From Aeromonas caviae (GTDB lineage Bacteria; Pseudomonadota; Gammaproteobacteria; Enterobacterales; Aeromonadaceae), in the NCBI RefSeq assembly GCF_000819785.1, contig NZ_CDBK01000044.1, positions 1 through 64,000 of the forward strand: 64,000 bases of DNA, written 5' to 3'. The notes beneath the pieces were generated by a model. That model saw only the letters and a program-made list of their open reading frames with translations. It had not been told where the DNA came from and did no database searches. Numbering within the stretch: the stretch's first letter is position 1; the number at the start of each line of letters is the position of its first letter. Positions 52,365 to 61,576 of the stretch are shown here, one piece after another. Position numbers and translations under genes: made by a program.

Positions 52365-54041
52365 ATGAAAAAACACCCTTTTTGTCTGCTTCCCCTCGCG
52401 CTGGCGGTGGCGGGTTGCACTACCTATCGTCACCCCGAGCCGGTACAGGCCAAAGATGCACTCAAGCAGGCGATGAGCGAGCAGAGCCCGACCGCCCCCC
52501 TGACTTCCCTGCCGCCCTCGGTGCAGAGCGAGCTGTTGCAGCTCAATCGTCCCCAGCAGCCGATGACCATTCCCGAGAAGCGGATGCGCATCGCGGCCCA
52601 TGACGTGGACGCGGTGGAGTTCTTCGGCTCCCTGTTCAAGGGCTCCCGCTACAGCGTGGCGGTCCATCCCGGTGTGGCGGGCGTCATTTCGGTAGAGCTC
52701 AAGGATGTGACCTTGCAGGAGGCGCTGGCGACCGTCGGCGACATGTACGGCTTCGATGTGCAGCGCAAGGGCAACGTGTTCCACGTCTATCCCGCCGGTC
52801 TGCGTACCGAGACCATTCCGGTCAACTACCTGATGATGGCCCGGCGCGGTCTCTCCCGTACCTCGGTGAGCACAGGCGGGGTGACGGCCAACGACAACAA
52901 CAATGGCAATAACAACAACTTCGACAACGGCCTGAACAACAGTGGCAACAACAACAGCCAGGGCAACACCGCCAGCGGTGACAACAACACCAACAGCAAC
53001 GGCACCCGCATCGAGACGGACAGCAACAACGACTACTGGACCGATCTGCGGGATGCCCTGCAGACCCTGATCGGCACAGGGGAAGGGCGGGCCGTCATCA
53101 CCAGTCCCCAGGCGGGCCTGGTCACGGTGCGTGCCTATCCCAAGGAGCTCAAGGCGGTGCGCGAGTTCCTGGACCAGTCCGGCGAACACCTCAAGCGCCA
53201 GGTGGTGCTGGAGGCGCGGATCCTGGAAGTGTCCCTCAACGAGGGTTACGAGCAGGGGGTGGACTGGAGCGGCCTCTCCGCAAGCTGGGACGGCGGCAAG
53301 GGCATCACGGGGGGCGGCTCCCTCATGGACAGCCCCATCGCTTCGACCCCCAACCAGATCTTCCGGGCTCTGGGGGGCGGCGCCGGCTTCACCATCTCCG
53401 ATGGCAACTTCAACGTCGCGGTCAGCCTGCTCAAGACCCAGGGGGATGTGAACACCCTCTCCAGCCCGCGCGTGACGGCCACCAACAACCAGAAAGCGGT
53501 GATCAAGGTGGGGACGGACGAATACTTCGTCACCAACGCCTCGACCACCACCACCACCTCGGGGACTTCGGCCCCCATCGTCACCCCGAACGTGGAGCTG
53601 ACCCCCTTCTTCTCGGGGATAGCCCTGGACGTGACGCCCCAGATCGACGAGCAGGGCAAGGTATTGCTGCATATCCACCCCTCCGTCATCGACACCGAGG
53701 AGCAGAGCAAGACCATCAACGTCGGCACCGCCGATCCCCTGGTGTTGCCGCTGGCCAAGAGCTCCATCCGCGAGTCCGATACCGTGGTGCAGGCCAACAA
53801 TGGGGACATCATCGTCATCGGTGGTCTGATGAAGACCGACAGGCAGGAGATTGTCAGCAAGGTGCCCCTGCTGGGTGACATCCCCTGGGTCGGCGAGGCC
53901 TTCACCAACCGCCGGGAGAGCAACCGCAAGGTGGAGCTGGTGATCCTGCTCAAGCCCACCGTGGTGGAAAAGGACACCTGGCAGAAAGAGCTGCAACGCT
54001 CCTCCGAGCTGCTCGACAAATGGTATCCCCCCAAGGGCTGA
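52365..54041 (+). CDS. mshL: MshL, MSHA outer-membrane secretin
   Basis: A 558-aa secretin lipoprotein (lipobox LAVAGC with Cys18) forming the outer-membrane pore of the pilus. A secretin-N region (about 70-150) is followed by an unusual Asn-rich linker (about 165-215, dominated by N, G, S and D), then the secretin barrel ending with VPLLGDIPWVGEAFTNR and KVELVILLKPTVV. The Asn-rich linker is a known variable segment between N domains. It sits 69 bp after mshK. Confidence 0.93.
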   Translation: MKKHPFCLLPLALAVAGCTTYRHPEPVQAKDALKQAMSEQSPTAPLTSLPPSVQSELLQLNRPQQPMTIPEKRMRIAAHDVDAVEFFGSLFKGSRYSVAVHPGVAGVISVELKDVTLQEALATVGDMYGFDVQRKGNVFHVYPAGLRTETIPVNYLMMARRGLSRTSVSTGGVTANDNNNGNNNNFDNGLNNSGNNNSQGNTASGDNNTNSNGTRIETDSNNDYWTDLRDALQTLIGTGEGRAVITSPQAGLVTVRAYPKELKAVREFLDQSGEHLKRQVVLEARILEVSLNEGYEQGVDWSGLSASWDGGKGITGGGSLMDSPIASTPNQIFRALGGGAGFTISDGNFNVAVSLLKTQGDVNTLSSPRVTATNNQKAVIKVGTDEYFVTNASTTTTTSGTSAPIVTPNVELTPFFSGIALDVTPQIDEQGKVLLHIHPSVIDTEEQSKTINVGTADPLVLPLAKSSIRESDTVVQANNGDIIVIGGLMKTDRQEIVSKVPLLGDIPWVGEAFTNRRESNRKVELVILLKPTVVEKDTWQKELQRSSELLDKWYPPKG

Positions 54042-54192
54042 TCCGGGATGACGCGCCTGTTGAGCACTCCTTCTCCCATGTGGCGGCGCCTCCCGGCTGC
54101 CGCCACTCTGCCCTGCCCGACGGCGGTGGCGCCATGTCGCTGATCCGGGGCTGTCTGCGGCTGCGCGCCCTGGACTCTGGCCGGGAGGGTGC

Positions 54193-55083
54193 ATGTATCT
54201 GAGCCACTTCGGACTGCGGGAGGCTCCCTTCGGCCTGACCCCGAACACCGGTTTCTATTACGGCCTGCCCCCCCACGAGGAGGCCATGCAGGTGCTCAAC
54301 TGGGCGCTTTCCCAGGGGGAGGGGTTCATCAAGGTGACCGGCGAGGTCGGCACCGGCAAGACCCTGCTCTGTCGCAAACTGCTGAGCGAGCTCGGCTCCG
54401 AGGCCTGCCCGGTGCGCCTGGCCTGGCTGCCCAACCCCCATCTCACTCCGGGGGAGCTGCGCACGGCCCTGGCCCTGGAGCTGGGGTTGACGCTGGCGGG
54501 GGAGAGCGAGCTGGATCTCACGGATCGTATTCACCGCCATCTGATCTCCCTGCATCGGCAGGGGAGTCGGGTGGTGGTGCTGATCGACGAGGCGCAAGCC
54601 CTGCCGGACGAGACCCTGGAGGCGATCCGGCTGTTTGGCAACCTGGAAACCGAATCCAGCAAGCTGCTGCAAATCGTGTTGTTCGGCCAGCCCGAGCTGG
54701 ATGCCAGGCTCGGGCAGCCCCGTCTTCGCCAGTTGCGCCAGCGCATCGGTTTTTCCTACCGCCTGCGGCCGCTGCGGCTCGACGAGACCCGGGCCTATCT
54801 GGAGTACCGGCTGCAGGTGTCCGGTTATCGCGGGTCCGCCCTGTTCGATGGCCGCGCCCTGCGCAGGCTGTGGCGCGCATCCCGCGGCATTCCCCGCCTC
54901 ATCAACATACTGGCGCAGAAGTGCCTGATGCTGGCCTATGGCCGCGGTGTACGGCGGATCGACAGCGCCCTGGTCCGGCTCGCCATCCGGGATACCGATG
55001 ATGCCCGCCGTGGCCGTCTCACCCTCTGGTGGCCCCTGTTGTTGTTGCTGGGCACTGCCCTGGCGTATGGAGTCTGGTCATGA
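54193..55083 (+). CDS. mshM: MshM, ExeA-like AAA ATPase
   Basis: A 296-aa ATPase of the ExeA/GspA family with Walker A GEVGTGKT (50-57), Walker B VVVLIDEAQAL and a C-terminal membrane helix (LLLLLGTALAYGVW). ExeA-type proteins help to assemble secretins through peptidoglycan. The 150 bp between mshL and this gene hold no recognisable gene. The stop overlaps the mshN start in ATGA. Confidence 0.88.
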   Translation: MYLSHFGLREAPFGLTPNTGFYYGLPPHEEAMQVLNWALSQGEGFIKVTGEVGTGKTLLCRKLLSELGSEACPVRLAWLPNPHLTPGELRTALALELGLTLAGESELDLTDRIHRHLISLHRQGSRVVVLIDEAQALPDETLEAIRLFGNLETESSKLLQIVLFGQPELDARLGQPRLRQLRQRIGFSYRLRPLRLDETRAYLEYRLQVSGYRGSALFDGRALRRLWRASRGIPRLINILAQKCLMLAYGRGVRRIDSALVRLAIRDTDDARRGRLTLWWPLLLLLGTALAYGVWS

Positions 55084-56216
55084 GCGTGATCAATCAGATG
55101 CTGAAAGATCTGGATAGGCGTCAGCAAGAGGCCGAGGGCGCCGCCGTCTATGTGGCGCCGGTGCGCCAGCAAGGCTGGTGGATGCTGGTGCTGACCCTGC
55201 TGTGTACCCTGGCCCTGGGGATCCTCGGCTGGCGCACCTGGATCTTCTGGCAGCAGAGCCAGCGAGCCTCCCTGCCAGCGGCGCAGGTCGAGGCCCTCCG
55301 CACTGCCCCTGCGGCGGCGCCATCCGCGCCCCTGGCGGTGGTGGCCACCACGCAGGCGGTCTCCTCTGCCGCGCCAGTGGCAAAGGTGCCCGCCGCCGGT
55401 GCCGAGTCGACTGCCACGAGAGTGGCCTCCTCCGCAGCCGAGCAGGTCCCGGCCGATGAGGCCGTGCTCGCCGATGAGGGCAATCCGCAGGAAGCGCTGG
55501 GGGACGAGACGATCCCGAGCGACGAGGAGCTGCAGCCGGACCTCTATGCCGAGCTGGCTGCTGAGCAGAGCGCCGAAGAGGCGCCTGCACCCGCCGCGCC
55601 GCGCAAACCCGGGATCCTGAAGATCGAGACAGTGGAACTCTCCGACGCCGAGCTGGCCACCCTGGCCGAGCGCAAGGCGACCACGGCCATGGCCAAGGGA
55701 CGGATGGAGGAGGCGCAGGATGGCTACTACGAGGTGCTGGCCCACGATCCCCACAACCAGGGGGCGCGGGAACAGCTGGCGGGCCTGCTCTATGGCGCCG
55801 GACGGCTGACCGAGGCCGCCCAGGTGCTGGAAGAGGGGCTGAGGCTGGATCCCGCGCAGGCGGACCTGCGTCTGCTGCTGGCCCGTGTGGCCATCAGCGG
55901 CGGGGATCGGCAGAAGGCGTTGGACTGGCTCACCGGCTATCAGCCCGATATTGCCAGCAATCTGGATTATTACGCCACCTGGGCCGGTCTTGCCCAGGAG
56001 CTGGGGCAGCCTGTCCAGGCGTCCGAGATGTACGTCAGGCTGTTGCGCCAGCAGCCGGATCAGGGGCGCTGGTGGCTAGGACTGGGGGTGGCGGAGGATG
56101 GTCAGGGACACCGTCAGCGGGCACTGGATGCCTATCGCAATGCCCAGTTGCACGGCAATCTGGGGGAGGCCTCCACCCAATGGCTTGAACAACGAATTGG
56201 CCAACTGACCCATTGA
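55080..56216 (+). CDS. mshN: MshN, TPR-containing MSHA biogenesis protein
   Basis: A 378-aa protein: a conserved cytoplasmic start MSVINQMLKDLDRR (also seen at the N terminus of ExeB/PulB-like proteins), one membrane helix (about 33-52), a long Ala/Pro/Glu-rich linker (60-175) and at least four TPR-like repeats at about 205-375 (for example QLAGLLYGAGRLTEAAQVLEEG). It probably scaffolds the assembly in the periplasm. Confidence 0.85.
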   Translation: MSVINQMLKDLDRRQQEAEGAAVYVAPVRQQGWWMLVLTLLCTLALGILGWRTWIFWQQSQRASLPAAQVEALRTAPAAAPSAPLAVVATTQAVSSAAPVAKVPAAGAESTATRVASSAAEQVPADEAVLADEGNPQEALGDETIPSDEELQPDLYAELAAEQSAEEAPAPAAPRKPGILKIETVELSDAELATLAERKATTAMAKGRMEEAQDGYYEVLAHDPHNQGAREQLAGLLYGAGRLTEAAQVLEEGLRLDPAQADLRLLLARVAISGGDRQKALDWLTGYQPDIASNLDYYATWAGLAQELGQPVQASEMYVRLLRQQPDQGRWWLGLGVAEDGQGHRQRALDAYRNAQLHGNLGEASTQWLEQRIGQLTH

Positions 56217-56290
56217 TTAAAGCGGCAGTTCGATGAGCCCATGCCATCGGACCAGGCAGCGGGCGTGAAGCAACAGAGATCGGAGCAACA

Positions 56291-58003
56291 ATGGCACAAC
56301 CCAGACTGAAAATGCGCCTAGGCGACTTGCTGGTACAGGAACAGATCATCTCGGATGATCAGCTGCAGCTCGCCCTGCAGCAGCAGCGCCAGACCGGCCG
56401 CAAGCTGGGGACCACCCTCATCGATCTCGGCTTCATCAGCGAGGTGCAACTGCTGACCTTCCTCGCCCGTCAGCTGGATGTGCCTTTCTTCGATCTCAAC
56501 AACCTCACCATCGACGTCTCGGCCGTGGCGCTGTTGCCCGAGGTGCAGGCGCGTCGCTACCGGGCGCTGGCCGTCAACCTGAGCGACGACAAGGTCACCG
56601 TGGTGATGTCGGATCCGGCGGATCTGAGCGCCCTCGACGCCATCGCTGCCCTGCTCAGCCCGCGGGAGCTGGTGCTGGCCGTGGCCCGTGAAGGCCAGCT
56701 GCTGGAGTATTTCGACCGCCTCTATCGCCGCACCCGGGAGATAGAGAACTTCGCGGTGCAACTGCACGAAGAGCACCAGGAGACCGGCTTCGAGCTGGGG
56801 GCCGGCAGCCTCAATGCCGCAACCGACGAGGGGGAGGCGACGGTGGCCAAGCTGCTGCGCTCCCTGTTCGAGGACGCGGTACAGGTGGGTGCCTCCGACA
56901 TCCATATCGAACCGGACGAGAAGGTGCTGCGCATTCGCCAGCGTATCGACGGCGTGCTGCACGAAAACATCCTGAGCGAGGTGCGCATCGCCCAGGCGCT
57001 GGTGCTGCGCCTCAAGCTGGTGGCCGGGCTCGACATCTCGGAGAAGCGTCTGCCCCAGGATGGCCGCTTCAATATGAAGGTGCGCGGCCGCGATGTGGAT
57101 GTGCGGATGTCCACCATGCCGGTGCAGTACGGCGAGTCCGTGGTGATGCGGCTGCTGGATCAATCCTCCGGCATCTTGTCGCTCGCCGAGACCGGGATGC
57201 CCCCCGCCATCCTGACCCGCTTCCGTCGTCAGCTCAAACGCCCTCACGGCATGATCCTGGTGACGGGGCCGACCGGTAGCGGCAAGACCACGACGCTCTA
57301 CGGCGCCCTCTCCGAGCTCAACCAGGCCAGCCACAAGATCATCACGGTGGAAGACCCGGTGGAGTACCGTCTGCCCCGCATCAGCCAGGTGCAGGTCAAT
57401 CCCAAGATAGGGCTCACCTTCTCCCAGGTGCTGCGCTCCACCCTGCGCCAGGATCCGGACATCCTGCTGGTGGGGGAGATGCGGGACAACGAGACGGTGG
57501 AGATCGGCCTGCGCGGCGCCATCACGGGCCACCTGGTGCTGACCACCTTGCACACCAACGACGCCGTGACCAGCGCCCTGCGTCTCATCGACATGGGGGC
57601 GCCCGGCTATCTGGTGGCGAGCGCCCTGCGGGCCGTGGTGGCCCAGCGCCTGGTGCGGCGGGTGTGTGAACACTGCGCCTGCGAGACGGCGCCGGACGAG
57701 GGGCAGGCCACCTGGCTCTCGGTGCTCTCCGGTGAAGCGCCGGGGCAGCATCGCTATCGCAAGGGACGAGGCTGCCAGAGCTGCAACTTCACCGGCTATG
57801 CGGGCCGGATCGGGGTGTACGAGCTGCTGGAGCTGGATCAACCCATGATGGATGCCCTGCGCCGCAACGATGCCGAGGGGTTTGCCCGGGCGGCACGGGC
57901 GCACGAGCACTACCGTCCCCTGGCCCTGACGGCGCTCGACTATGCCCGCGAGGGGATCACCTCGGTGGACGAGGTGCTTCGGCTGGCCGAGGACCTGGGG
58001 TAA
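56291..58003 (+). CDS. mshE: MshE, PilB/GspE-type assembly ATPase
   Basis: A 570-aa hexameric ATPase powering MSHA pilus extension. The N-terminal MshEN region (residues 1-150, with RLGDLLVQEQIISDDQLQLAL and the RLG-type c-di-GMP-binding tandem motif) is followed by Walker A GPTGSGKTTT (Lys332), Asp and His boxes, and a C-terminal tetracysteine zinc site (CEHC and CQSC). MshE of Vibrio binds c-di-GMP through this N domain, so pilus extension is probably c-di-GMP-controlled here too. Confidence 0.95.
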   Translation: MAQPRLKMRLGDLLVQEQIISDDQLQLALQQQRQTGRKLGTTLIDLGFISEVQLLTFLARQLDVPFFDLNNLTIDVSAVALLPEVQARRYRALAVNLSDDKVTVVMSDPADLSALDAIAALLSPRELVLAVAREGQLLEYFDRLYRRTREIENFAVQLHEEHQETGFELGAGSLNAATDEGEATVAKLLRSLFEDAVQVGASDIHIEPDEKVLRIRQRIDGVLHENILSEVRIAQALVLRLKLVAGLDISEKRLPQDGRFNMKVRGRDVDVRMSTMPVQYGESVVMRLLDQSSGILSLAETGMPPAILTRFRRQLKRPHGMILVTGPTGSGKTTTLYGALSELNQASHKIITVEDPVEYRLPRISQVQVNPKIGLTFSQVLRSTLRQDPDILLVGEMRDNETVEIGLRGAITGHLVLTTLHTNDAVTSALRLIDMGAPGYLVASALRAVVAQRLVRRVCEHCACETAPDEGQATWLSVLSGEAPGQHRYRKGRGCQSCNFTGYAGRIGVYELLELDQPMMDALRRNDAEGFARAARAHEHYRPLALTALDYAREGITSVDEVLRLAEDLG

Positions 58004-58050
58004 CGCATGAGGCATCTGGATCGTACTGAATCACTCTGCCGGGGTCGCCC

Positions 58051-59274
58051 ATGAACCGTTTTGCCTACAAGGGGCGTGACAGCCAGGGCCAGGCCGTCAG
58101 CGGCGTGGTGGAAGCGGTCAGCGAGCAGGCCGCCGCCGAGCAGCTGATGCGCCGCGGGGTGATGCCCACCGAGCTGAAGGCCGGCAAGGCCAGGTCTGCC
58201 AGCATCGACTGGTCGCTGCTGCTGGAAGGGAGCGTCAAGCTGGAGGAGCTGGTGGTCTTCAGCCGCCAGATGTATGCCCTGACCCGTGCAGGCATCCCTA
58301 TCCTGCGCGCCATCGCGGGGCTGGAGGAGAGCGCCCACAGCAAGCCCCTCAAGCGGGCGCTTCACGCTCTGGGGGAGGATCTGGCCAACGGCCGGCCGCT
58401 GTCGAGCGCGATGCAGTCGCACCCGAAGGTGTTCAGCAGCCTCTTCGTGGCCATCATCCACGTGGGGGAGAACACGGGTCAGCTGGAGGAGGCCTTCCTG
58501 CAGCTCGCCAACTATTTCGATCTGGAGCTGGAGACCCGCAAGCGGATCAAGACCGCCATGCGCTACCCCACCTTCGTGCTGATTGCCATCGCCGTCGCCA
58601 TGGTGATCCTCAACATCATGGTGATCCCCGTCTTTGCCGGGATGTTTGCCAAGTTCGGGGTGGAGCTGCCGCTGGCGACCCGTATCCTGCTGGCCACCTC
58701 CCACTTCTTCGTTCACTACTGGTGGCTGCTGCTCGCCATCCTGGTGGGCGCCGTCGTCGGCTGGCGACGCTGGGTCGCCACCACCAAAGGCAGGCTGGCC
58801 TGGCACAGATGGCAGCTGCGGCTGCCCATCGTCGGCTCCATCATAGAGCGCTCCCTGCTTGCCCGTTTTGCCCGCAGCTTCTCCATGATGCTCAAGGCCG
58901 GCGTGCCGCTCAACACGGCGCTGACCCTGGTGGCCGATGCGGTGGACAACGCCTGGATGGCGGGGCAGATCCGCGACATGCGGGGCGGCATCGAGCGCGG
59001 CGAGAGCCTGCTGCGCACCGCCGGCGCCAGCGGCCTGTTCACTCCCCTGGTGATGCAGATGATCGCGGTGGGGGAAGAGACCGGCCAGGTGGACGAGCTG
59101 CTGCACGAGGCGGCCGAATACTACGAGCGGGAGGTGGATTACGACCTCAAGAGCCTCACCGCCCGCATCGAACCCATCCTGATCGGCATAGTGGCCGTCA
59201 TGGTGCTGGTGCTGGCGCTCGGCATCTTTACGCCCATGTGGGACATGATGCGGGCCGTGCGGGGTCAGTCGTGA
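58051..59274 (+). CDS. mshG: MshG, PilC/GspF-type inner-membrane platform protein
   Basis: A 407-aa polytopic protein with two GspF domains (about 70-190 and 275-395) each with QLANYFDLE or EYYEREVDYD type motifs, and three membrane helices. It is the rotary platform on which MshE acts. The C terminus TPMWDMMRAVRG is duplicated as a decayed copy 70 bp downstream. Confidence 0.94.
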   Translation: MNRFAYKGRDSQGQAVSGVVEAVSEQAAAEQLMRRGVMPTELKAGKARSASIDWSLLLEGSVKLEELVVFSRQMYALTRAGIPILRAIAGLEESAHSKPLKRALHALGEDLANGRPLSSAMQSHPKVFSSLFVAIIHVGENTGQLEEAFLQLANYFDLELETRKRIKTAMRYPTFVLIAIAVAMVILNIMVIPVFAGMFAKFGVELPLATRILLATSHFFVHYWWLLLAILVGAVVGWRRWVATTKGRLAWHRWQLRLPIVGSIIERSLLARFARSFSMMLKAGVPLNTALTLVADAVDNAWMAGQIRDMRGGIERGESLLRTAGASGLFTPLVMQMIAVGEETGQVDELLHEAAEYYEREVDYDLKSLTARIEPILIGIVAVMVLVLALGIFTPMWDMMRAVRGQS

Positions 59275-59290
59275 GTTATCTGTGCAACCA

Positions 59291-59345
59291 GCATCTTCAC
59301 TCTCCCAATGGCGGGGAGATGATGCGGGCCGTGCGGGGCAAGTGA
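59291..59345 (+). repeat. decayed copy of the mshG 3' end
   Basis: GCATCTT at 59291 and the 20 bases ATGATGCGGGCCGTGCGGGG at 59319-59338 repeat the mshG end (59222-59228 and 59245-59264 exactly), with small indels between. The offset is about 70-74 bp, and the copy ends in its own TGA. Confidence 0.85.
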
Positions 59346-59349
59346 TGCG

Positions 59350-59811
59350 ATGAGCAGACAGTCCGAGCAGGATGAGCGCTGGCTGGGAGGCTACAGGCGG
59401 TTGATCGCCTGCATCCTGCTGCTGGTCATCCTTGCCACCCTGGCCCTGAGCTATCGCAGCCACAGGGAAGAGGCGCTGGCGGTCAGCCTGACCCTGCTGG
59501 GGGAGCAGTTTGCCGAGCGGGTCCAGCGGCTGCACGGGCGCTGGCTCGATGAGCGGCGCCCCGCCGTGCTCCATGCAGAGGGGCGGGCCTGGCAGTTCGA
59601 TGGGCGAGGCTGGCCGCTGGCGGTGTTGCCGCTACAGTCACCGTCCGAGAACTGCCGCGGGCTCTGGTCGGCCTTGCTCGGCCAGGAGGCGCTGTCGATG
59701 CCCACCCTGCAGGTGCTGGCTAGCCCGGATGGGGAGGGATGCGAATTTGGTTGGGAGGCTAACTGGTTGATCTATCGCTTCGCCGACGGCAGTTTGCTGA
59801 ACAAATCTTGA
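59350..59811 (+). CDS. mshF: MshF, MSHA biogenesis protein
   Basis: A 153-aa protein with one N-terminal membrane helix (LIACILLLVILATLAL, about 18-35) and a small periplasmic domain with two cysteines near 101 and 130. It corresponds in place and size to mshF; its role in assembly is unknown. It lies directly after the decayed mshG tail. Confidence 0.75.
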   Translation: MSRQSEQDERWLGGYRRLIACILLLVILATLALSYRSHREEALAVSLTLLGEQFAERVQRLHGRWLDERRPAVLHAEGRAWQFDGRGWPLAVLPLQSPSENCRGLWSALLGQEALSMPTLQVLASPDGEGCEFGWEANWLIYRFADGSLLNKS

Positions 59812-59888
59812 ACAGTATCGTTCTAGCGTCTCGGCGACATGATTTTTTTCTATCTGCATGAAATAATGCGGAACATTACGGAGGCAGC

Positions 59889-60548
59889 ATGGCAACAAAG
59901 AGAGTGATACCCGGCCAGGGGCCCGGTCAGATGGCCGGTTTTTCCCTGATTGAGCTGGTGATCGTCATCGTGATCCTGGGGATCCTGGCCGTCACCGCCT
60001 TGCCCCGTTTTCTCGATGTGACCGACGAGGCGAAGAAGGCGAGCGTGGAAGGGGTGTCCGGCGGTTTCGCCACCGGGGTGTCCCTGGTGCGGGCCCAGTG
60101 GGAGGCCGAGGGGCGTGCCAGGCAGGATGGACTCAACACAGTGCTCTACGACGGCTCGCGTTTCTATCTGACCACGCCGACCGACAGTCAGGTCAGCAAT
60201 GGCGAGCTCTCTCCCGGGTATCCCATGGACACGGCGGCGAGCGGCGCTCCCGATGTGGACCCGGCCAATCTGACGGCGGCCCGCTGCCTCAATATTTGGG
60301 AGGGGTTGTTGCAGAATCCTCCCAAGGCTACTGCCCGTTTTGACGAGGTGCGCGGTAGCGGCAATGACCTGAAGTTCTATGCCACGGTGAGCAACAATGG
60401 ACTGGATTCGGTCTGCCGTTACTATCTGGTCAACAGCCTGAGCAAGGGAAGTGATGGACGTTATCAGGACCCGCAAGGGAGCACGGATGCGTTCATGAGT
60501 TTCAGTTATCGCCCGGCCTCCGGCCAGGTGACTACCAATATCAATTGA
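59889..60548 (+). CDS. mshB: MshB, type IV prepilin-like protein
   Basis: A 219-aa pilin-like protein with a class III leader cut at MAG-FSLIELVIVIVILG; Glu at +5 is present. Two cysteines (in AARCLN and DSVCRYY) may form the pilin disulfide. The 16-residue leader and the size suggest a minor pilin. It is separated from mshF by 77 bp that may hold a promoter for the pilin genes. Confidence 0.92.
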   Translation: MATKRVIPGQGPGQMAGFSLIELVIVIVILGILAVTALPRFLDVTDEAKKASVEGVSGGFATGVSLVRAQWEAEGRARQDGLNTVLYDGSRFYLTTPTDSQVSNGELSPGYPMDTAASGAPDVDPANLTAARCLNIWEGLLQNPPKATARFDEVRGSGNDLKFYATVSNNGLDSVCRYYLVNSLSKGSDGRYQDPQGSTDAFMSFSYRPASGQVTTNIN

Positions 60549-60566
60549 TAAACAGAGGAAAACGTA

Positions 60567-61028
60567 ATGAAGAAGCAAGCGGGTTTTACCCTGATCGAAC
60601 TGGTGATTGTCATCATCATCCTGGGCATTCTGGCGGTCACCGCCGCGCCCAAGTTCCTGAACCTGCAGGATGATGCGCGTACTTCCACCCTGAAGGGGGT
60701 TGAAGGTTCCCTGAACTCTGCCGGTGCCATGGTGTATAGCAAGGCCGTTATCGCTGGTAAAGACACTACAGCTTCCGATACGTTGGATATCGGTAATGGT
60801 GTCGATGTCGGTATTGCCTTCGGGTATCCCAAGGCGACCAAGGATGATCTGGAGAAAGTATTGCAGCTGAGCACTAATGATTGGAGCTTTGGTACTCCTG
60901 CATCTAGCAGCATCAAGATCTTCCCGGCTGGTGTTTCCGCCAGTACTGCCACCGACTGTTATGTCACCTATACGCAAGCTATTACTTCTGGCTCTCAGCC
61001 AACAGCAGCAGTCACTGCTTGTAAGTAA
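60567..61028 (+). CDS. mshA: MshA, major MSHA pilin
   Basis: A 153-aa prepilin with a six-residue leader, cleavage at G-FTLIELVIVIIILG, and a C-terminal disulfide pair (DCYVTYT and the terminal TACK). The constant N-terminal third is GC-rich like its neighbours, but the rest is clearly AT-richer with different codon use, as expected for a surface-exposed, exchanged pilin segment. A perfect hairpin follows. Confidence 0.94.
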   Translation: MKKQAGFTLIELVIVIIILGILAVTAAPKFLNLQDDARTSTLKGVEGSLNSAGAMVYSKAVIAGKDTTASDTLDIGNGVDVGIAFGYPKATKDDLEKVLQLSTNDWSFGTPASSSIKIFPAGVSASTATDCYVTYTQAITSGSQPTAAVTACK

Positions 61029-61046
61029 ATCTTATAAATGAACAAG

Positions 61047-61078
61047 ATAGAGAGAGGCTGTCCTCTCTCTATTTCTTT
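61047..61078 (+). terminator. terminator or attenuator after mshA
   Basis: Perfect 11-base stem ATAGAGAGAGG / CCTCTCTCTAT with a four-base loop, followed by TTCTTTC. It probably keeps mshA message far above the downstream minor-pilin message. Confidence 0.75.
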
Positions 61079-61093
61079 CAAGGGTTGCTCATC

Positions 61094-61576
61094 ATGACTG
61101 AACGGGACGAAGGTTTCACCCTGATTGAACTGGTGATCGTGATCCTGTTGCTCGGGATTCTGGCCGCCTTTGCCGTGCCCAAGTGGCTGGGCAAAGGCGG
61201 CTTTGAAACCCATACCCTGCGCGATGAGCTGGTGGCCCGGTTGCGGCTGGTGCAGACCATGAACATGCAGGAAGGGGAGGCGCGTTGCACCCAGCTGGTG
61301 CTGGAGCCGAGCCGCTTCGGTCATCTGACCCTGCTTGGCAGCTGTACCCCCAAGCCCATCTCCGGCTGGAGTGCGGACGAGCAGAGCCGGGGGCGAGTCA
61401 TCACCGCCTCCGGCGGCCTCTCCCTGCCTCAAGGCAGCTTTTCTTTCGACAAGCGCAGCGGCCGTCCGCTCTCACCCTCAACCTGCGTCAATGGCTGCAA
61501 TCTGGTGGTGAGCAGCGGGCAGGAGAGCGCCCGGCTGCGCATCGAGCCGGAAGGTTATATCCATGCCCTCCCTTAA
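61094..61576 (+). CDS. mshC: MshC, minor prepilin
   Basis: A 160-aa prepilin-like protein cut at ERDEG-FTLIELVIVILLLG, with four cysteines (ARC, GSC, STC, NGC). It belongs to the tip or initiation complex of the pilus. ATG 61094 is used; an in-frame TTG nine bases upstream is less likely. Its 3' end overlaps mshD by 14 bases. Confidence 0.9.
   Translation: MTERDEGFTLIELVIVILLLGILAAFAVPKWLGKGGFETHTLRDELVARLRLVQTMNMQEGEARCTQLVLEPSRFGHLTLLGSCTPKPISGWSADEQSRGRVITASGGLSLPQGSFSFDKRSGRPLSPSTCVNGCNLVVSSGQESARLRIEPEGYIHALP

Noticed and set aside
54042-54192. Short frames in the mshL-mshM gap (for example about 22 codons from 54134).
   Set aside because: No ribosome site, no similarity, and overlap with the mshM start.
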